Source: Lacrimispora algidixylanolytica (lineage in GTDB: Bacteria > Bacillota > Clostridia > Lachnospirales > Lachnospiraceae). From it: DNA of 64,000 nt. Positions 42,889 through 51,368 of this stretch are shown here, in pieces. The stretch spans positions 186,001 to 250,000 of the forward strand of contig NZ_MCIA01000034.1 of the NCBI RefSeq assembly GCF_003609635.1, written 5' to 3'. How positions within the stretch are numbered: position 1 is the first letter of the stretch; every line of letters starts with the position of its first letter. A program made the translations under genes and the position numbers. The notes under the pieces were generated by a model. That model searched no databases. It had not been told where the DNA came from and was given only the letters and a program-made list of their open reading frames with translations.

Positions 42889-44076
42889 TTAACGAATGAA
42901 TATCTCATCCAAAAGACGATGTGCTACCTCATCCTTTGTCATCATCTCAAGCTCTTGTTCCTTCTCTCTAGTTATGATGGTTACAATGTTGGTATCTGTA
43001 CCAAATCCAGCTCCTGCCATTTTTAAATTATTAGCGACGATCATATCTATGTTTTTCTTATCAAGCTTTTTCCTTGAATTCTCCAACATATTTTGAGTTT
43101 CCATGGAAAATCCGCAAAGGAACTGCCCGTCCTTTCGATGCTTACCAAGCCATAATAAGATATCATCTGTACGTTCCAACTCAATAGACATATCTCCGTC
43201 TGTCTTTTTTGTCTTTTCCGTGCCGGCAGTCTTTGGCCGATAGTCTGCCACTGCGGCTGCCTTTATGATGGCATCCTGATCCCCATAGCAGTCTTTTACT
43301 GCTTCAAACATTTCCTTAGCACTCTTTATCTCAATTACTTTGGCAAAAGGCGGGTTTTTCGTATCTGTCTTTCCAGTTACTATGGTTACCTCAGCTCCTC
43401 TTAGATAGGCTGCTTTTGCAATGGCATATCCCATCTTCCCTGTGGAGTGATTGGAGATAAAGCGCACCGGATCAATGGCTTCTATGGTTGGACCTGCGGT
43501 TATTAAAATCTTCTTCCCACTTAAGTCTTTTTGACAAGCCACTTCTCTTTCAATATAATCATACAACACTTCAGGGTCTGGCATCTTACCGGCTCCTGTA
43601 TCTCCACATGCTAAGTAACCCACGGCCGGATCAATGATTTCCATGCCATAGGAAGCGCAGATTCTTAAGTTATCTTGAACGATTGGGTTTTCAAACATAT
43701 TCGTATTCATGGCAGGTGAAATGATTTTTTTACATTTACAAGCTAGTATTGTGGTGGTCAACATATCATCTGCCATCCCATGTGCCAGCTTTGCAATTAC
43801 ATTGGCACTTGCAGGTGCCACCATGACCACATCTGCTAATTTTGCCAAGGATACGTGTTCCACACTATATTGAAAATTCCGGTCAAAGGTATCCACCAGA
43901 CACTTATTTCCTGTTAAAGTTTCAAATGTAATGGGGTTTATAAAATTCGTCGCATTCTGTGACATCATAACATGTACGTTACAGCCTTGTTTCATCAGCA
44001 TACTAGCTAATGATGCAATTTTATAGGCTGCAATACTTCCTGTGACACCCAGAATGATATTTTTTCCTTTTAGCAT
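42889..44076 (-). CDS. coaBC: Phosphopantothenoylcysteine decarboxylase/synthase
   Basis: 395-residue fusion doing two CoA steps. N-terminal CoaC flavoprotein with PASANV and PAMNTNM; C-terminal CoaB (from about 185) with the CTP-using fold (ITAGPTIEAIDPVRFISNHSTGKMG). Divergent from coaX, so two enzymes of CoA synthesis face each other over an 84-bp gap. Confidence 0.96.
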   Translation of the reverse strand: MLKGKNIILGVTGSIAAYKIASLASMLMKQGCNVHVMMSQNATNFINPITFETLTGNKCLVDTFDRNFQYSVEHVSLAKLADVVMVAPASANVIAKLAHGMADDMLTTTILACKCKKIISPAMNTNMFENPIVQDNLRICASYGMEIIDPAVGYLACGDTGAGKMPDPEVLYDYIEREVACQKDLSGKKILITAGPTIEAIDPVRFISNHSTGKMGYAIAKAAYLRGAEVTIVTGKTDTKNPPFAKVIEIKSAKEMFEAVKDCYGDQDAIIKAAAVADYRPKTAGTEKTKKTDGDMSIELERTDDILLWLGKHRKDGQFLCGFSMETQNMLENSRKKLDKKNIDMIVANNLKMAGAGFGTDTNIVTIITREKEQELEMMTKDEVAHRLLDEIFIR

Positions 44077-44160
44077 AAGCGCCTCCCGTTGTGTTTCGAC
44101 TTAAATTATGATATTCTACAGTATAGCATAAGAAAAAAAAGTTGGAAAGGAGTTCCCTCT

Positions 44161-44937
44161 ATGATTTTAGCCATTGATTTAGGAAACAGCAACATCGTCA
44201 TAGGAGGTATCGACAATACCAGAACTTACTTCGTAGAACGTGTCACTACCAATCATGGAAAAACCGAATTGGAGTATGCAGTTAATATAAAAGATATTAT
44301 GGAGATTCATAACTATTCCGTATCTGAAATAGAAGGGGCCATTGTCTCATCCGTGGTCCCGCCTCTTACTGATGTGGTAATGTTAGCTGTTAAAAAAATA
44401 ACAGGAAAGACCCCTTTGTTAGTTGGTCCAGGAATGAAAACTGGACTTAATATTAAAATGGACAATCCAAAGACTGTCGGCAGCGACTTAATCGTTGATG
44501 CCGTTGCCGCTTTAAAGGATTATCCCTCCCCTATTATCATCATTGACATGGGCACTGCCACTACCATATCTGTGATTGACCAGGCAGGAAATTACACTGG
44601 AGGTATTATTTTTCCAGGACTCCAGGTATCTCTTGATTCCTTAAGTAATAGGGCAGCCCAACTTCCCTATATCGGTTTGAATCATCCAACGAAAATCATC
44701 GGAAAAAACACCATCGATTGCATGAAAAACGGTATTCTTTACGGCAATGCCGCCATGATCGATGGAATCATCGATCGCATGGAGTCGGAATTAAAAGCAC
44801 CCGTCAGCATTGTCGCTACCGGCGGACTAGCGTCTGTTGTGGTACCTTTGTGCCGTCATGACATTCCTTACGATGATGCACTTTTATTAAAAGGATTATT
44901 GATCCTTTATGAGAAAAATACTCAGGAATCGTCATGA
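44161..44937 (+). CDS. coaX: Type III pantothenate kinase
   Basis: 258 residues of the ASKHA fold. DLGNSNIVIG (about 5-14) is the phosphate loop and IIDMGTATTISV (about 125-136) the second. First step of CoA synthesis, not feedback-inhibited by CoA and needing a monovalent cation. Start at ATG 44161 with AAAGGAG 8 bases before; the longer ORF from 44089 overlaps the coaBC promoter region. Confidence 0.95.
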   Translation: MILAIDLGNSNIVIGGIDNTRTYFVERVTTNHGKTELEYAVNIKDIMEIHNYSVSEIEGAIVSSVVPPLTDVVMLAVKKITGKTPLLVGPGMKTGLNIKMDNPKTVGSDLIVDAVAALKDYPSPIIIIDMGTATTISVIDQAGNYTGGIIFPGLQVSLDSLSNRAAQLPYIGLNHPTKIIGKNTIDCMKNGILYGNAAMIDGIIDRMESELKAPVSIVATGGLASVVVPLCRHDIPYDDALLLKGLLILYEKNTQESS

Positions 44938-44971
44938 CCAAAAACTGGAAATAAAAATTCATCTTTCAGTC

Positions 44972-45001
44972 GTATAAAAGCCCTCATTTGAGTACATCAT
45001 T
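44972..45001 (+). promoter_or_regulatory. Sigma-F/G-like promoter of sigG
   Basis: GTATA-N18-CATCATT fits the B. subtilis sigma-F/G consensus (GHATR, 18, CATHHTA) with one mismatch. sigG is read by both factors in B. subtilis, so the match is meaningful in place. Confidence 0.6.
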
Positions 45002-45036
45002 TCTTTAGAGAATAAAGATGATGCGGAGGGAAAGAT

Positions 45037-45813
45037 ATGGCTGGATATAAAGTTGAAATTTGCGGCGTCAATACTTCCAAACTGCCTCTTCTCAACAACG
45101 AGGAGAAGGAAATCCTGTTCAAGCGTATACTTGAAGGGGATCAAAAGGCTCGGGAAGATTACATTAAGGGAAACTTAAGATTGGTTCTCAGTGTCATACA
45201 ACGTTTTTCCGGCAGTAGCGAAAACGTGGACGATTTATTTCAAATTGGCTGCATTGGCCTGATTAAGGCAATCGACAATTTTGATATTACGCAGAACGTC
45301 CGCTTTTCCACCTATGCCGTTCCAATGATTCTTGGAGAAGTTCGGCGCTATCTTCGGGATAACAACTCGATCCGTGTCAGCCGTTCTCTGCGAGACACCG
45401 CTTATAAAGCTATTTATGCAAAAGAAAATTTAATAAGAAGAAACGCAAAGGAACCCACCCTCATGGAAATTGCAGAGGAAATTGGGGTTAGTAAAGAAGA
45501 CATTACCTATGCACTTGATGCCATACAAAGCCCTGTAAGCCTTTATGAACCCGTTTATTCCGACGGTGGGGACCCTCTCTTTGTTATGGATCAGATCAGC
45601 GACAAGAAAAACTTAGAGGAAAACTGGGTAGAGGATATTTCCTTAAACGAGGCAATGCGACGCCTTCCAGAAAGAGAACGCCACATTATCGACATGAGAT
45701 TTTTCGAAGGAAAAACTCAAACTGAAGTGGCAGAGGAAATCCATATTAGCCAGGCCCAGGTCAGCCGCCTGGAAAAAAACGCATTAAAAACCATGAAAAA
45801 TTACCTCTCATAA
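45037..45813 (+). CDS. sigG: RNA polymerase sporulation sigma factor SigG
   Basis: 258 residues. Begins KVEICGVNTSKLPLL, diagnostic of SigG. Region 2 includes NVDDLFQIGCIGLIKAIDNFD (core binding, about 62-82), with RFSTYAVPMILGEVRRYLRD; region 4 helix-turn-helix is EVAEEIHISQAQVSRLE (about 232-248). Active in the forespore after engulfment. Preceded by its own sigma-F/G-like promoter. The spoIIGA-type gene usually near it is broken here (46751-47194), and no sigE is in the window. Confidence 0.97.
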   Translation: MAGYKVEICGVNTSKLPLLNNEEKEILFKRILEGDQKAREDYIKGNLRLVLSVIQRFSGSSENVDDLFQIGCIGLIKAIDNFDITQNVRFSTYAVPMILGEVRRYLRDNNSIRVSRSLRDTAYKAIYAKENLIRRNAKEPTLMEIAEEIGVSKEDITYALDAIQSPVSLYEPVYSDGGDPLFVMDQISDKKNLEENWVEDISLNEAMRRLPERERHIIDMRFFEGKTQTEVAEEIHISQAQVSRLEKNALKTMKNYLS

Positions 45814-45829
45814 TTTCATAAAAACATAA

Positions 45830-45858
45830 GCCCACCTTTGAAACGAAGGCAGGCTTAT
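45830..45858. terminator. Terminator between sigG and the RsiV-like gene
   Basis: ATAAGCC/GGCTTAT stem with inner CCTT/AAGG. T run is on the - strand side (GTTTTTA), so it serves the RsiV-like gene best. Confidence 0.65.
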
Positions 45859-45867
45859 CCTACATAT

Positions 45868-46734
45868 TTAATATCCGGTCACTGACTTGGGTATGGTAAA
45901 TTCTACAACGCCCATATAACCTGGTGCAACTTCATATTCATCAAAAACGATGACAATCTCGCCTTTCTCATTGAAATAATAACTTTCATCTCCTATTATT
46001 CCCTTAAAGCCCGCTACATCTCCATCCGATTTGCTAAAATAGATTTTAGAATCATCTTCTGCCATTTGTTTTTCCATCTGCATTTTAATATTATCGCTAA
46101 TATTACTTAAGATCACATTATCTTTTTGGAGTAAATCGGCTAAGGAAATTACCTCACCAGAAGTTTTATCAATGGTAAAGATTTTTACGTATTCTGCCCC
46201 GCTTGCCATAATAACTGTGGTATTAATTCTCAGGCTAAGATATTTGGTATTATCCGTCACCACCTCATATCCAGAAGTAACGGAATAATGCCCACCATCT
46301 GTAAGATCATCTGTTATCTGCTTTTCATATTCCCCAATGAATTGATTTGCATAATCTTCAATGGAGCGGTTAACGCTGGTATTATCTTTTTGATCCATTG
46401 AAACTTTAGGAATTTCTATCTTGGCATCATAACGATCGCTGCTGTCTTCAAATGTACGGAACGTCACAACTTTGGCGATTGCAGAAATAACGGGGATATC
46501 TTCCATTGCATTGGCTGTAACAGGGCTTGCATTTGCCATTGTTGCGATTATTGAAACTGCTGCTGCGGTTGTGAGAACGGATCTCTTTGTTATTTTTATC
46601 ATAGTTGTAATCCTCTTTTCTTTTTTTCCTTTTTGAATACCTTCCAATACAGCATTATGGGCGGAACTTGGTACTGGAATCTCTTCGTAACTTTTTTTCA
46701 GATTAGATAGTGTATCTTTCTCTCTATATTCCAT
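45868..46734 (-). CDS. RsiV-like anti-sigma factor
   Basis: 288 residues. A short cytosolic N-terminus (1-48), one membrane helix (about 51-70), and a C-terminal extracellular DUF3298-type domain beginning EDIPVISAIAKVVTFRTFED. In B. subtilis RsiV holds SigV until lysozyme triggers its cleavage. The partner sigma gene just upstream has lost its N-terminal half (46751-47194), so this protein is without its cognate sigma in the window. Confidence 0.82.
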   Translation of the reverse strand: MEYREKDTLSNLKKSYEEIPVPSSAHNAVLEGIQKGKKEKRITTMIKITKRSVLTTAAAVSIIATMANASPVTANAMEDIPVISAIAKVVTFRTFEDSSDRYDAKIEIPKVSMDQKDNTSVNRSIEDYANQFIGEYEKQITDDLTDGGHYSVTSGYEVVTDNTKYLSLRINTTVIMASGAEYVKIFTIDKTSGEVISLADLLQKDNVILSNISDNIKMQMEKQMAEDDSKIYFSKSDGDVAGFKGIIGDESYYFNEKGEIVIVFDEYEVAPGYMGVVEFTIPKSVTGY

Positions 46735-46750
46735 TATAACGGCTCCTCTC

Positions 46751-47194
46751 CTAAACCAATTCTGGTTCCAGTATTACCTTAAGCTTCTTTAGCGCCCGAT
46801 AAAGCCTGCTCTTTACCGTACTTATGTTCATTTCCATAATCTCAGATATCACTGCCTTTGCTATTTCCTTTGGTTTTTTTATACAAAAGGCTATCATTAC
46901 CATCAAAGTGCTGACCACAAGATAGGTAATCACCATTTCAAGCCAAAGGGGCAACAAAGAAAACGCGGCGACAAGAACAGCCCATGCAGCTCCTAGAACT
47001 GCCCCAAGAATCATTCTCCACCAGATAAGACGATATTTCAGTCCTCGTCTAACTATGGATAATACCAGCAAATCCATGGTGAAATTAATAAAGAACAACA
47101 CGTCTATGTACAGGTTTATTTCCGTTGCTGCATTCACCTCCTGCCCTGTACGAACATTATAGCCAGTATATCTTTCAGAATTTGTCAAAACCAT
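46751..47194 (-). pseudogene. Chimeric spoIIGA / ECF sigma factor ORF
   Basis: One frame reads, first, a SpoIIGA N-terminal membrane part (INLYIDVLFFINFTMDLLVL and following helices, about 27-115) and then, with no linker, an ECF sigma region 4.2 (ISEIMEMNISTVKSRLYRAL, about 116-135). The SpoIIGA aspartic protease half and sigma region 2 are both absent. The join is near KEIAKAV/ISEIM, around 46840-46850. A deletion between the two genes explains it. The ECF part precedes the RsiV-like gene by 16 bp, as sigma and anti-sigma genes usually do. Start is uncertain: ATG 47194 with AGAGG, or GTG 47137 after the promoter. Confidence 0.8.
47156..47188 (-). promoter_or_regulatory. Promoter with long spacer, spoIIG-like
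   Basis: TTGACA-N21-TATAAT on the - strand. B. subtilis spoIIG has such an over-long spacer and needs Spo0A; TTTGTCAAA overlapping the -35 (+ strand) is near the 0A box TTGTCGAA. This supports the gene downstream having been spoIIGA. Confidence 0.5.
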
Positions 47195-47332
47195 GAAGAT
47201 AATTCCTCTTTTTCATCGTCTTTTTCCATCCCACTACGTCATATGCTGACATATTATTACATCAAAAACTTGTCTCCTAGGCTAACCCTGCACCTCACCC
47301 CCTATAAGAATCCCCCTTAAGTGCAAAAATAA

Positions 47333-47504
47333 AGAGTCTGGCTTGCCAGACTCTAGCGCTGACACGCTACTACGATAGTGGAAATTTTCCTTATGCGTGT
47401 CATGTGCATCCCGCCCGGTAGGGCTTTTTATGTAATAGGACGTGATTTCCTATTACATAAAAAACAGCCAGACACGGCATTATGCCACGTCCGACTGTTT
47501 TCAC
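47333..47504. repeat. Cluster of five hairpins after valS
   Basis: In order: AGAGTCTGGC/GCCAGACTCT (47333-47354); TGACACGC/GCGTGTCA (47360-47402); GCCC-GGTA-GGGC then T5 (47413-47429, terminator-like on +); a perfect 16-bp stem with a 7-nt loop (47425-47463); and AAACAG...CTGTTT with GGCATTATGCC (47461-47504), with T6 on the - strand, the valS terminator. The rest of 47195-47540 has no gene. Confidence 0.75.
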
Positions 47505-47540
47505 CAAACCAATTTATATTGTCGATTGTTTATCACAGGT

Positions 47541-50180
47541 TTAAGAAAGCTGAGTTAGTCTTTCTTTCACCTGCTCCAACATCTGGGTATACTTTTGAAG
47601 CTTACCCTTTTCTTCTTCAATCTTTTCTTCTGGAGCCTTGCTTACGAACTTCTCGTTATTCAACATTCCATTCACACGGGCAAGTTCCTTGCTTAAGCGT
47701 TCTTCTTCTTTCTTTAAACGCTCTATTTCTTTCTCAATGTCTACCAGCTCTGCAAATGGCATATAAATCACGGCCTGATGGATCACTGCTGATACTGCAT
47801 CTTCTGATATTCCGTTCTTATCTTTTTGCAAGCAGACTTCACTTGCATATCCAAGAGTAGCGAAAAACACTTTGCTTCGTTCAAAGATAGTAAGAATTTC
47901 CTGATTCTCAGATACAACGTAAACTTTTGCCTTTTTGCTAGGTGGAACATTCATGGAAGTTCGCACATTACGGATTCCTCTAACGGCTTCCTTCATGGTC
48001 TCTACCGCATGCTCCTCATTCGCAAAGTTCCAAGATTCTTCGTAAACAGGCCACTGAGAAATCATGATAGACTCCTCTTCATCCTGAAGATTACAAAAGA
48101 TCTCTTCTGTCAGAAACGGCATATATGGATGAAGAAGCTTTAATGACTGGATGAGTACTGTCTTTAGCGTCCAGATGGCTGCCGCTTTCGTAGTATCTTC
48201 ATCATTCCATAATCTTGGTTTTACCATCTCAATATACCAGTCACAGAATTCTTCCCAGACAAAATCATAAACCTTTTGCAGGGCGATTCCTAGCTCATAT
48301 TTATCAAGATTTTCCGTTACATCTTTTGCTAGGGTATTCGCCTTTGATAAAATCCATTTGTCAGCCATGGTGAGTTCATCCATGCTAGCATCGGCTTTTG
48401 GTGCCTTCTCAATGTTCATCATAATGAAACGAGACGCATTCCATACTTTATTGGCAAAATTTCGGCTAGCTTCTACTCTCTCCCAATAAAAACGCATATC
48501 ATTGCCGGGAGCATTTCCTGTAATCAAGGTCATACGAAGAGCATCGGCACCGTATTTTTCAATGACTTCCAAAGGATCAATGCCATTTCCTAAGGATTTG
48601 CTCATCTTACGTCCTTCAGAGTCTCTAACCAGACCGTGCATCAGTACCGTATGGAATGGAAGCTTTCCTGTTTGCTCGATTCCTGAGAATACCATACGGA
48701 TTACCCAGAAGAAAATAATATCGTAGCCGGTTACGAGCACATCTGTTGGGTAGAAATACTTCAAGTCCTCAGTCTCATTTGGCCAGCCCAGAGTGGAAAA
48801 TGGCCATAAGGCGGAAGAAAACCAAGTATCCAAGGTATCTTCATCTTGAGTAAAATGAGTGCTTCCACATTTCGGACAAACATCAGGCATTTCCTTATCT
48901 ACAATGATTTCCTTACATTCATTGCAATAATATGCCGGAATCCGGTGTCCCCACCAAAGCTGTCTGGAAATACACCAGTCACGGATATTCTCAAGCCAAC
49001 GAAGATAAGTCTTATCAAAACGCTCAGGAACAAAGTTTAAGCTACCGTTTTTTAATGCCTCAATTGCAGGTTTTGCCATTTCTTCCATCTTTACGAACCA
49101 CTGCTGTTTCACTAGAGGCTCTACTGTGGTTCCACAACGGTCATGGGTTCCTACCGCATGGGTATGAGGCTCAACCTTTACCAAAAGACCAAGTGCATCT
49201 AAATCCTTTACCATGGTTTTTCTGGCCTCATAACGGTCCATACCATGGTACTTGCTGCCTGGTAAATCAATGGTTGCATCATCATTCATAATGGTAAGTT
49301 CTTTAAGATTATGTCTTTTGCCCACCTCAAAATCATTGGGGTCGTGAGCTGGAGTAATCTTTACACAGCCAGTTCCAAAGTCCTTATCTACGTAAGAATC
49401 TGCAACCACAGGAATCTCTCGATCTGTCAATGGAAGCTTAAGCATCTTTCCGATCAATCCCTGATAACGCTCATCTTCAGGATTTACAGCCACTGCAGTA
49501 TCTCCAAGCAGTGTCTCAGGTCTTGTGGTCGCAATCTCCACAAATTTTCCCTCTTCTCCTGCAATGGGATATTTAATATGCCAGAAAAATCCATTCTGAT
49601 CTTCATGCTCTACTTCTGCGTCTGAAATGGAGGTCTTACAAACTGGACACCAGTTTATAATTCTGGACCCCTTATAAATATATCCTTTCTTATGAAGACG
49701 AATAAAGACTTCCTGCACGGCTTCGGAACAACCCTCATCCATGGTGAAACGCTCCCTATCCCAATCTGCGGAGGATCCCATCTTATGAAGCTGATTGATG
49801 ATTTTGCTGCCGTATTCTTCTTTCCAATCCCAGCATTTCTCCAAAAATCCATCTCTTCCAAGATCAGCTTTATCAATGCCTTGCTTTTTCAAACTTTCAA
49901 TGACCTTTACTTCCGTCGCAATTGCTGCATGGTCTGTACCTGGCTGCCATAGGGCCTCAAACCCTTGCATTCTTTTATAACGGATTAGGATGTCTTGCAT
50001 TGTATTATCAAGTGCATGCCCCATATGAAGCTGTCCTGTAATGTTTGGAGGCGGCATTACTATTGTGAACGGCTTTTTATCCTTGTTTGGTTCTGCGTGG
50101 AAATATTTTTTATCAAGCCATTTCTGATAAAGCTTTTCTTCAATCCCTACTGGATCATAAGTCTTTTCCAACTCTTTCAT
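47541..50180 (-). CDS. valS: Valyl-tRNA synthetase
   Basis: 879 residues, class I. HIGH motif HMGHAL (near 50), CP1 editing domain, KMSKS in GRKMSKSLGNG (near 523), C-terminal coiled coil (about 810-879). Start at ATG 50180 (AAGGAG 6 bases before); the upstream in-frame ATG overlaps that site. Under a T-box. Confidence 0.98.
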   Translation of the reverse strand: MKELEKTYDPVGIEEKLYQKWLDKKYFHAEPNKDKKPFTIVMPPPNITGQLHMGHALDNTMQDILIRYKRMQGFEALWQPGTDHAAIATEVKVIESLKKQGIDKADLGRDGFLEKCWDWKEEYGSKIINQLHKMGSSADWDRERFTMDEGCSEAVQEVFIRLHKKGYIYKGSRIINWCPVCKTSISDAEVEHEDQNGFFWHIKYPIAGEEGKFVEIATTRPETLLGDTAVAVNPEDERYQGLIGKMLKLPLTDREIPVVADSYVDKDFGTGCVKITPAHDPNDFEVGKRHNLKELTIMNDDATIDLPGSKYHGMDRYEARKTMVKDLDALGLLVKVEPHTHAVGTHDRCGTTVEPLVKQQWFVKMEEMAKPAIEALKNGSLNFVPERFDKTYLRWLENIRDWCISRQLWWGHRIPAYYCNECKEIIVDKEMPDVCPKCGSTHFTQDEDTLDTWFSSALWPFSTLGWPNETEDLKYFYPTDVLVTGYDIIFFWVIRMVFSGIEQTGKLPFHTVLMHGLVRDSEGRKMSKSLGNGIDPLEVIEKYGADALRMTLITGNAPGNDMRFYWERVEASRNFANKVWNASRFIMMNIEKAPKADASMDELTMADKWILSKANTLAKDVTENLDKYELGIALQKVYDFVWEEFCDWYIEMVKPRLWNDEDTTKAAAIWTLKTVLIQSLKLLHPYMPFLTEEIFCNLQDEEESIMISQWPVYEESWNFANEEHAVETMKEAVRGIRNVRTSMNVPPSKKAKVYVVSENQEILTIFERSKVFFATLGYASEVCLQKDKNGISEDAVSAVIHQAVIYMPFAELVDIEKEIERLKKEEERLSKELARVNGMLNNEKFVSKAPEEKIEEEKGKLQKYTQMLEQVKERLTQLS

Positions 50181-50221
50181 CTTCTTCTCCTTCATAGTTC
50201 ATACAGTTTTTAATCAATAAG

Positions 50222-50521
50222 AAAAGCCCCTTGCATCCTAGGATGCAAAGGGCGAATCGTCGCGGTACCACCTTTATTCCATGGCACAAAAGGCCATATC
50301 TCTTAAGGCTTTTAACGCTGCCATGCGTGAAGGCTTACTTTCTAGTTTCAGCCTTCCGGTTCCAAAGCTACCTTCCGCACATACTTCCTTAACCGTCTTT
50401 CAGCCGATGGACGGTATTCTCTTTCAGGGTTATGAACGTACTCCTCTTCTTCTCAACCTTTTCTATATTTCTACCCATGCACTTAGGTATATACGTAAGT
50501 CCACAAGGTGTTTCCTTATAC
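50222..50521 (-). ncRNA. T-box leader of valS
   Basis: T-box sequence AAGGTGGTACCGCG (50261-50274, - strand) and a terminator (50222-50253) with CCCTTTGCATCC/GGATGCAAGGGG arms followed by CTTTTC. Responds to uncharged tRNA-Val by inference from the gene. Confidence 0.93.
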
Positions 50522-50527
50522 TTTGTA

Positions 50528-50556
50528 ATGATAGTGTCTTTTCTCTGATTTGTCAA
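50528..50556 (-). promoter_or_regulatory. Sigma-A promoter of valS
   Basis: TTGACA-N17-TATCAT on the - strand. The -35 overlaps the stop codon of the TPR gene, so the three-gene operon may read through into the T-box. Confidence 0.85.
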
Positions 50557-51368
50557 GACATAATGTTACGGTATTCCTGCTTCCATTTCTGTACAAGTTC
50601 TCCAGCACCTTGAAGACGTTTGATGGGATCTTTCTGAAACAGCTTTTCAAGCTCAAGTAAGCTCTCTGCTTTCCCGGCCTGTTCGCCTGCTTCCATTCGT
50701 TTCTGCTCGGATTCTTGCTTTAACTCCTCTGTAATGAGCACCGATAACCGTTCACTGATTACAAGACCGGGATTCCACTGAGAAAGATGGCAAATTCTCT
50801 TTAGCACCTCACTACTCTTTACTAAATCAAAGGATTTTAGATACGCTTGATACGCTTTATCTGTCATAAACAGTCTTGCATAGGAAGCGCCTAGATTGTT
50901 ATAAACTTTTGCACGGAACACATCAGATCCACGGCTCGTCTTAGATAGCTCCAAGATCTTCATAAATTCAGTTGCTGCTTTTCCATATTGTTTTCTGTAA
51001 AATAAATAATCAGCCCTCTCTTTTAAGAATTCCGCCTCTGGCATCTTACGGTACGTAGAAAGCTTCTGACGAAAACGGCTCACCTCTCCTGCGTTGTAAT
51101 AATCACATTCATGGAGAATTAAAGCCAACAGTTCATCACTGTCTTCCCCACTCTGTTGACACTTGATCAGTTTGAGCGCAAGAAATCCCATATCAAGATC
51201 GTCTCTGATAAATTCAATCAAAACGTTATCTACAAATCCCTCCATAACAAGGAGAGGATTGTTATAAATGGCATAACAAAGTTCCTGAGAAGAATACAAT
51301 CGGACTCCCAGGCCTTCAAAATAATACGGATGTTTGACCGGCTCTTGACGGCAAAGCAATAAACTCAT
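50553..51368 (-). CDS. TPR-like protein of the DUF5717 operon
   Basis: 271 residues, all-helical by composition. Two tetratricopeptide-like repeats are visible (about 110-150 and 155-190: ADYLFYRKQYGKAATEF and NNLGASYARLFMTDKAYQAY), followed by a charged coiled-coil-like tail (about 210-271). No enzyme motif, signal peptide or membrane helix. Third gene of the operon, overlapping the Hsp70-like gene by 4 bases. Probably an adaptor; function unknown. Confidence 0.75.
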   Translation of the reverse strand: MSLLLCRQEPVKHPYYFEGLGVRLYSSQELCYAIYNNPLLVMEGFVDNVLIEFIRDDLDMGFLALKLIKCQQSGEDSDELLALILHECDYYNAGEVSRFRQKLSTYRKMPEAEFLKERADYLFYRKQYGKAATEFMKILELSKTSRGSDVFRAKVYNNLGASYARLFMTDKAYQAYLKSFDLVKSSEVLKRICHLSQWNPGLVISERLSVLITEELKQESEQKRMEAGEQAGKAESLLELEKLFQKDPIKRLQGAGELVQKWKQEYRNIMS

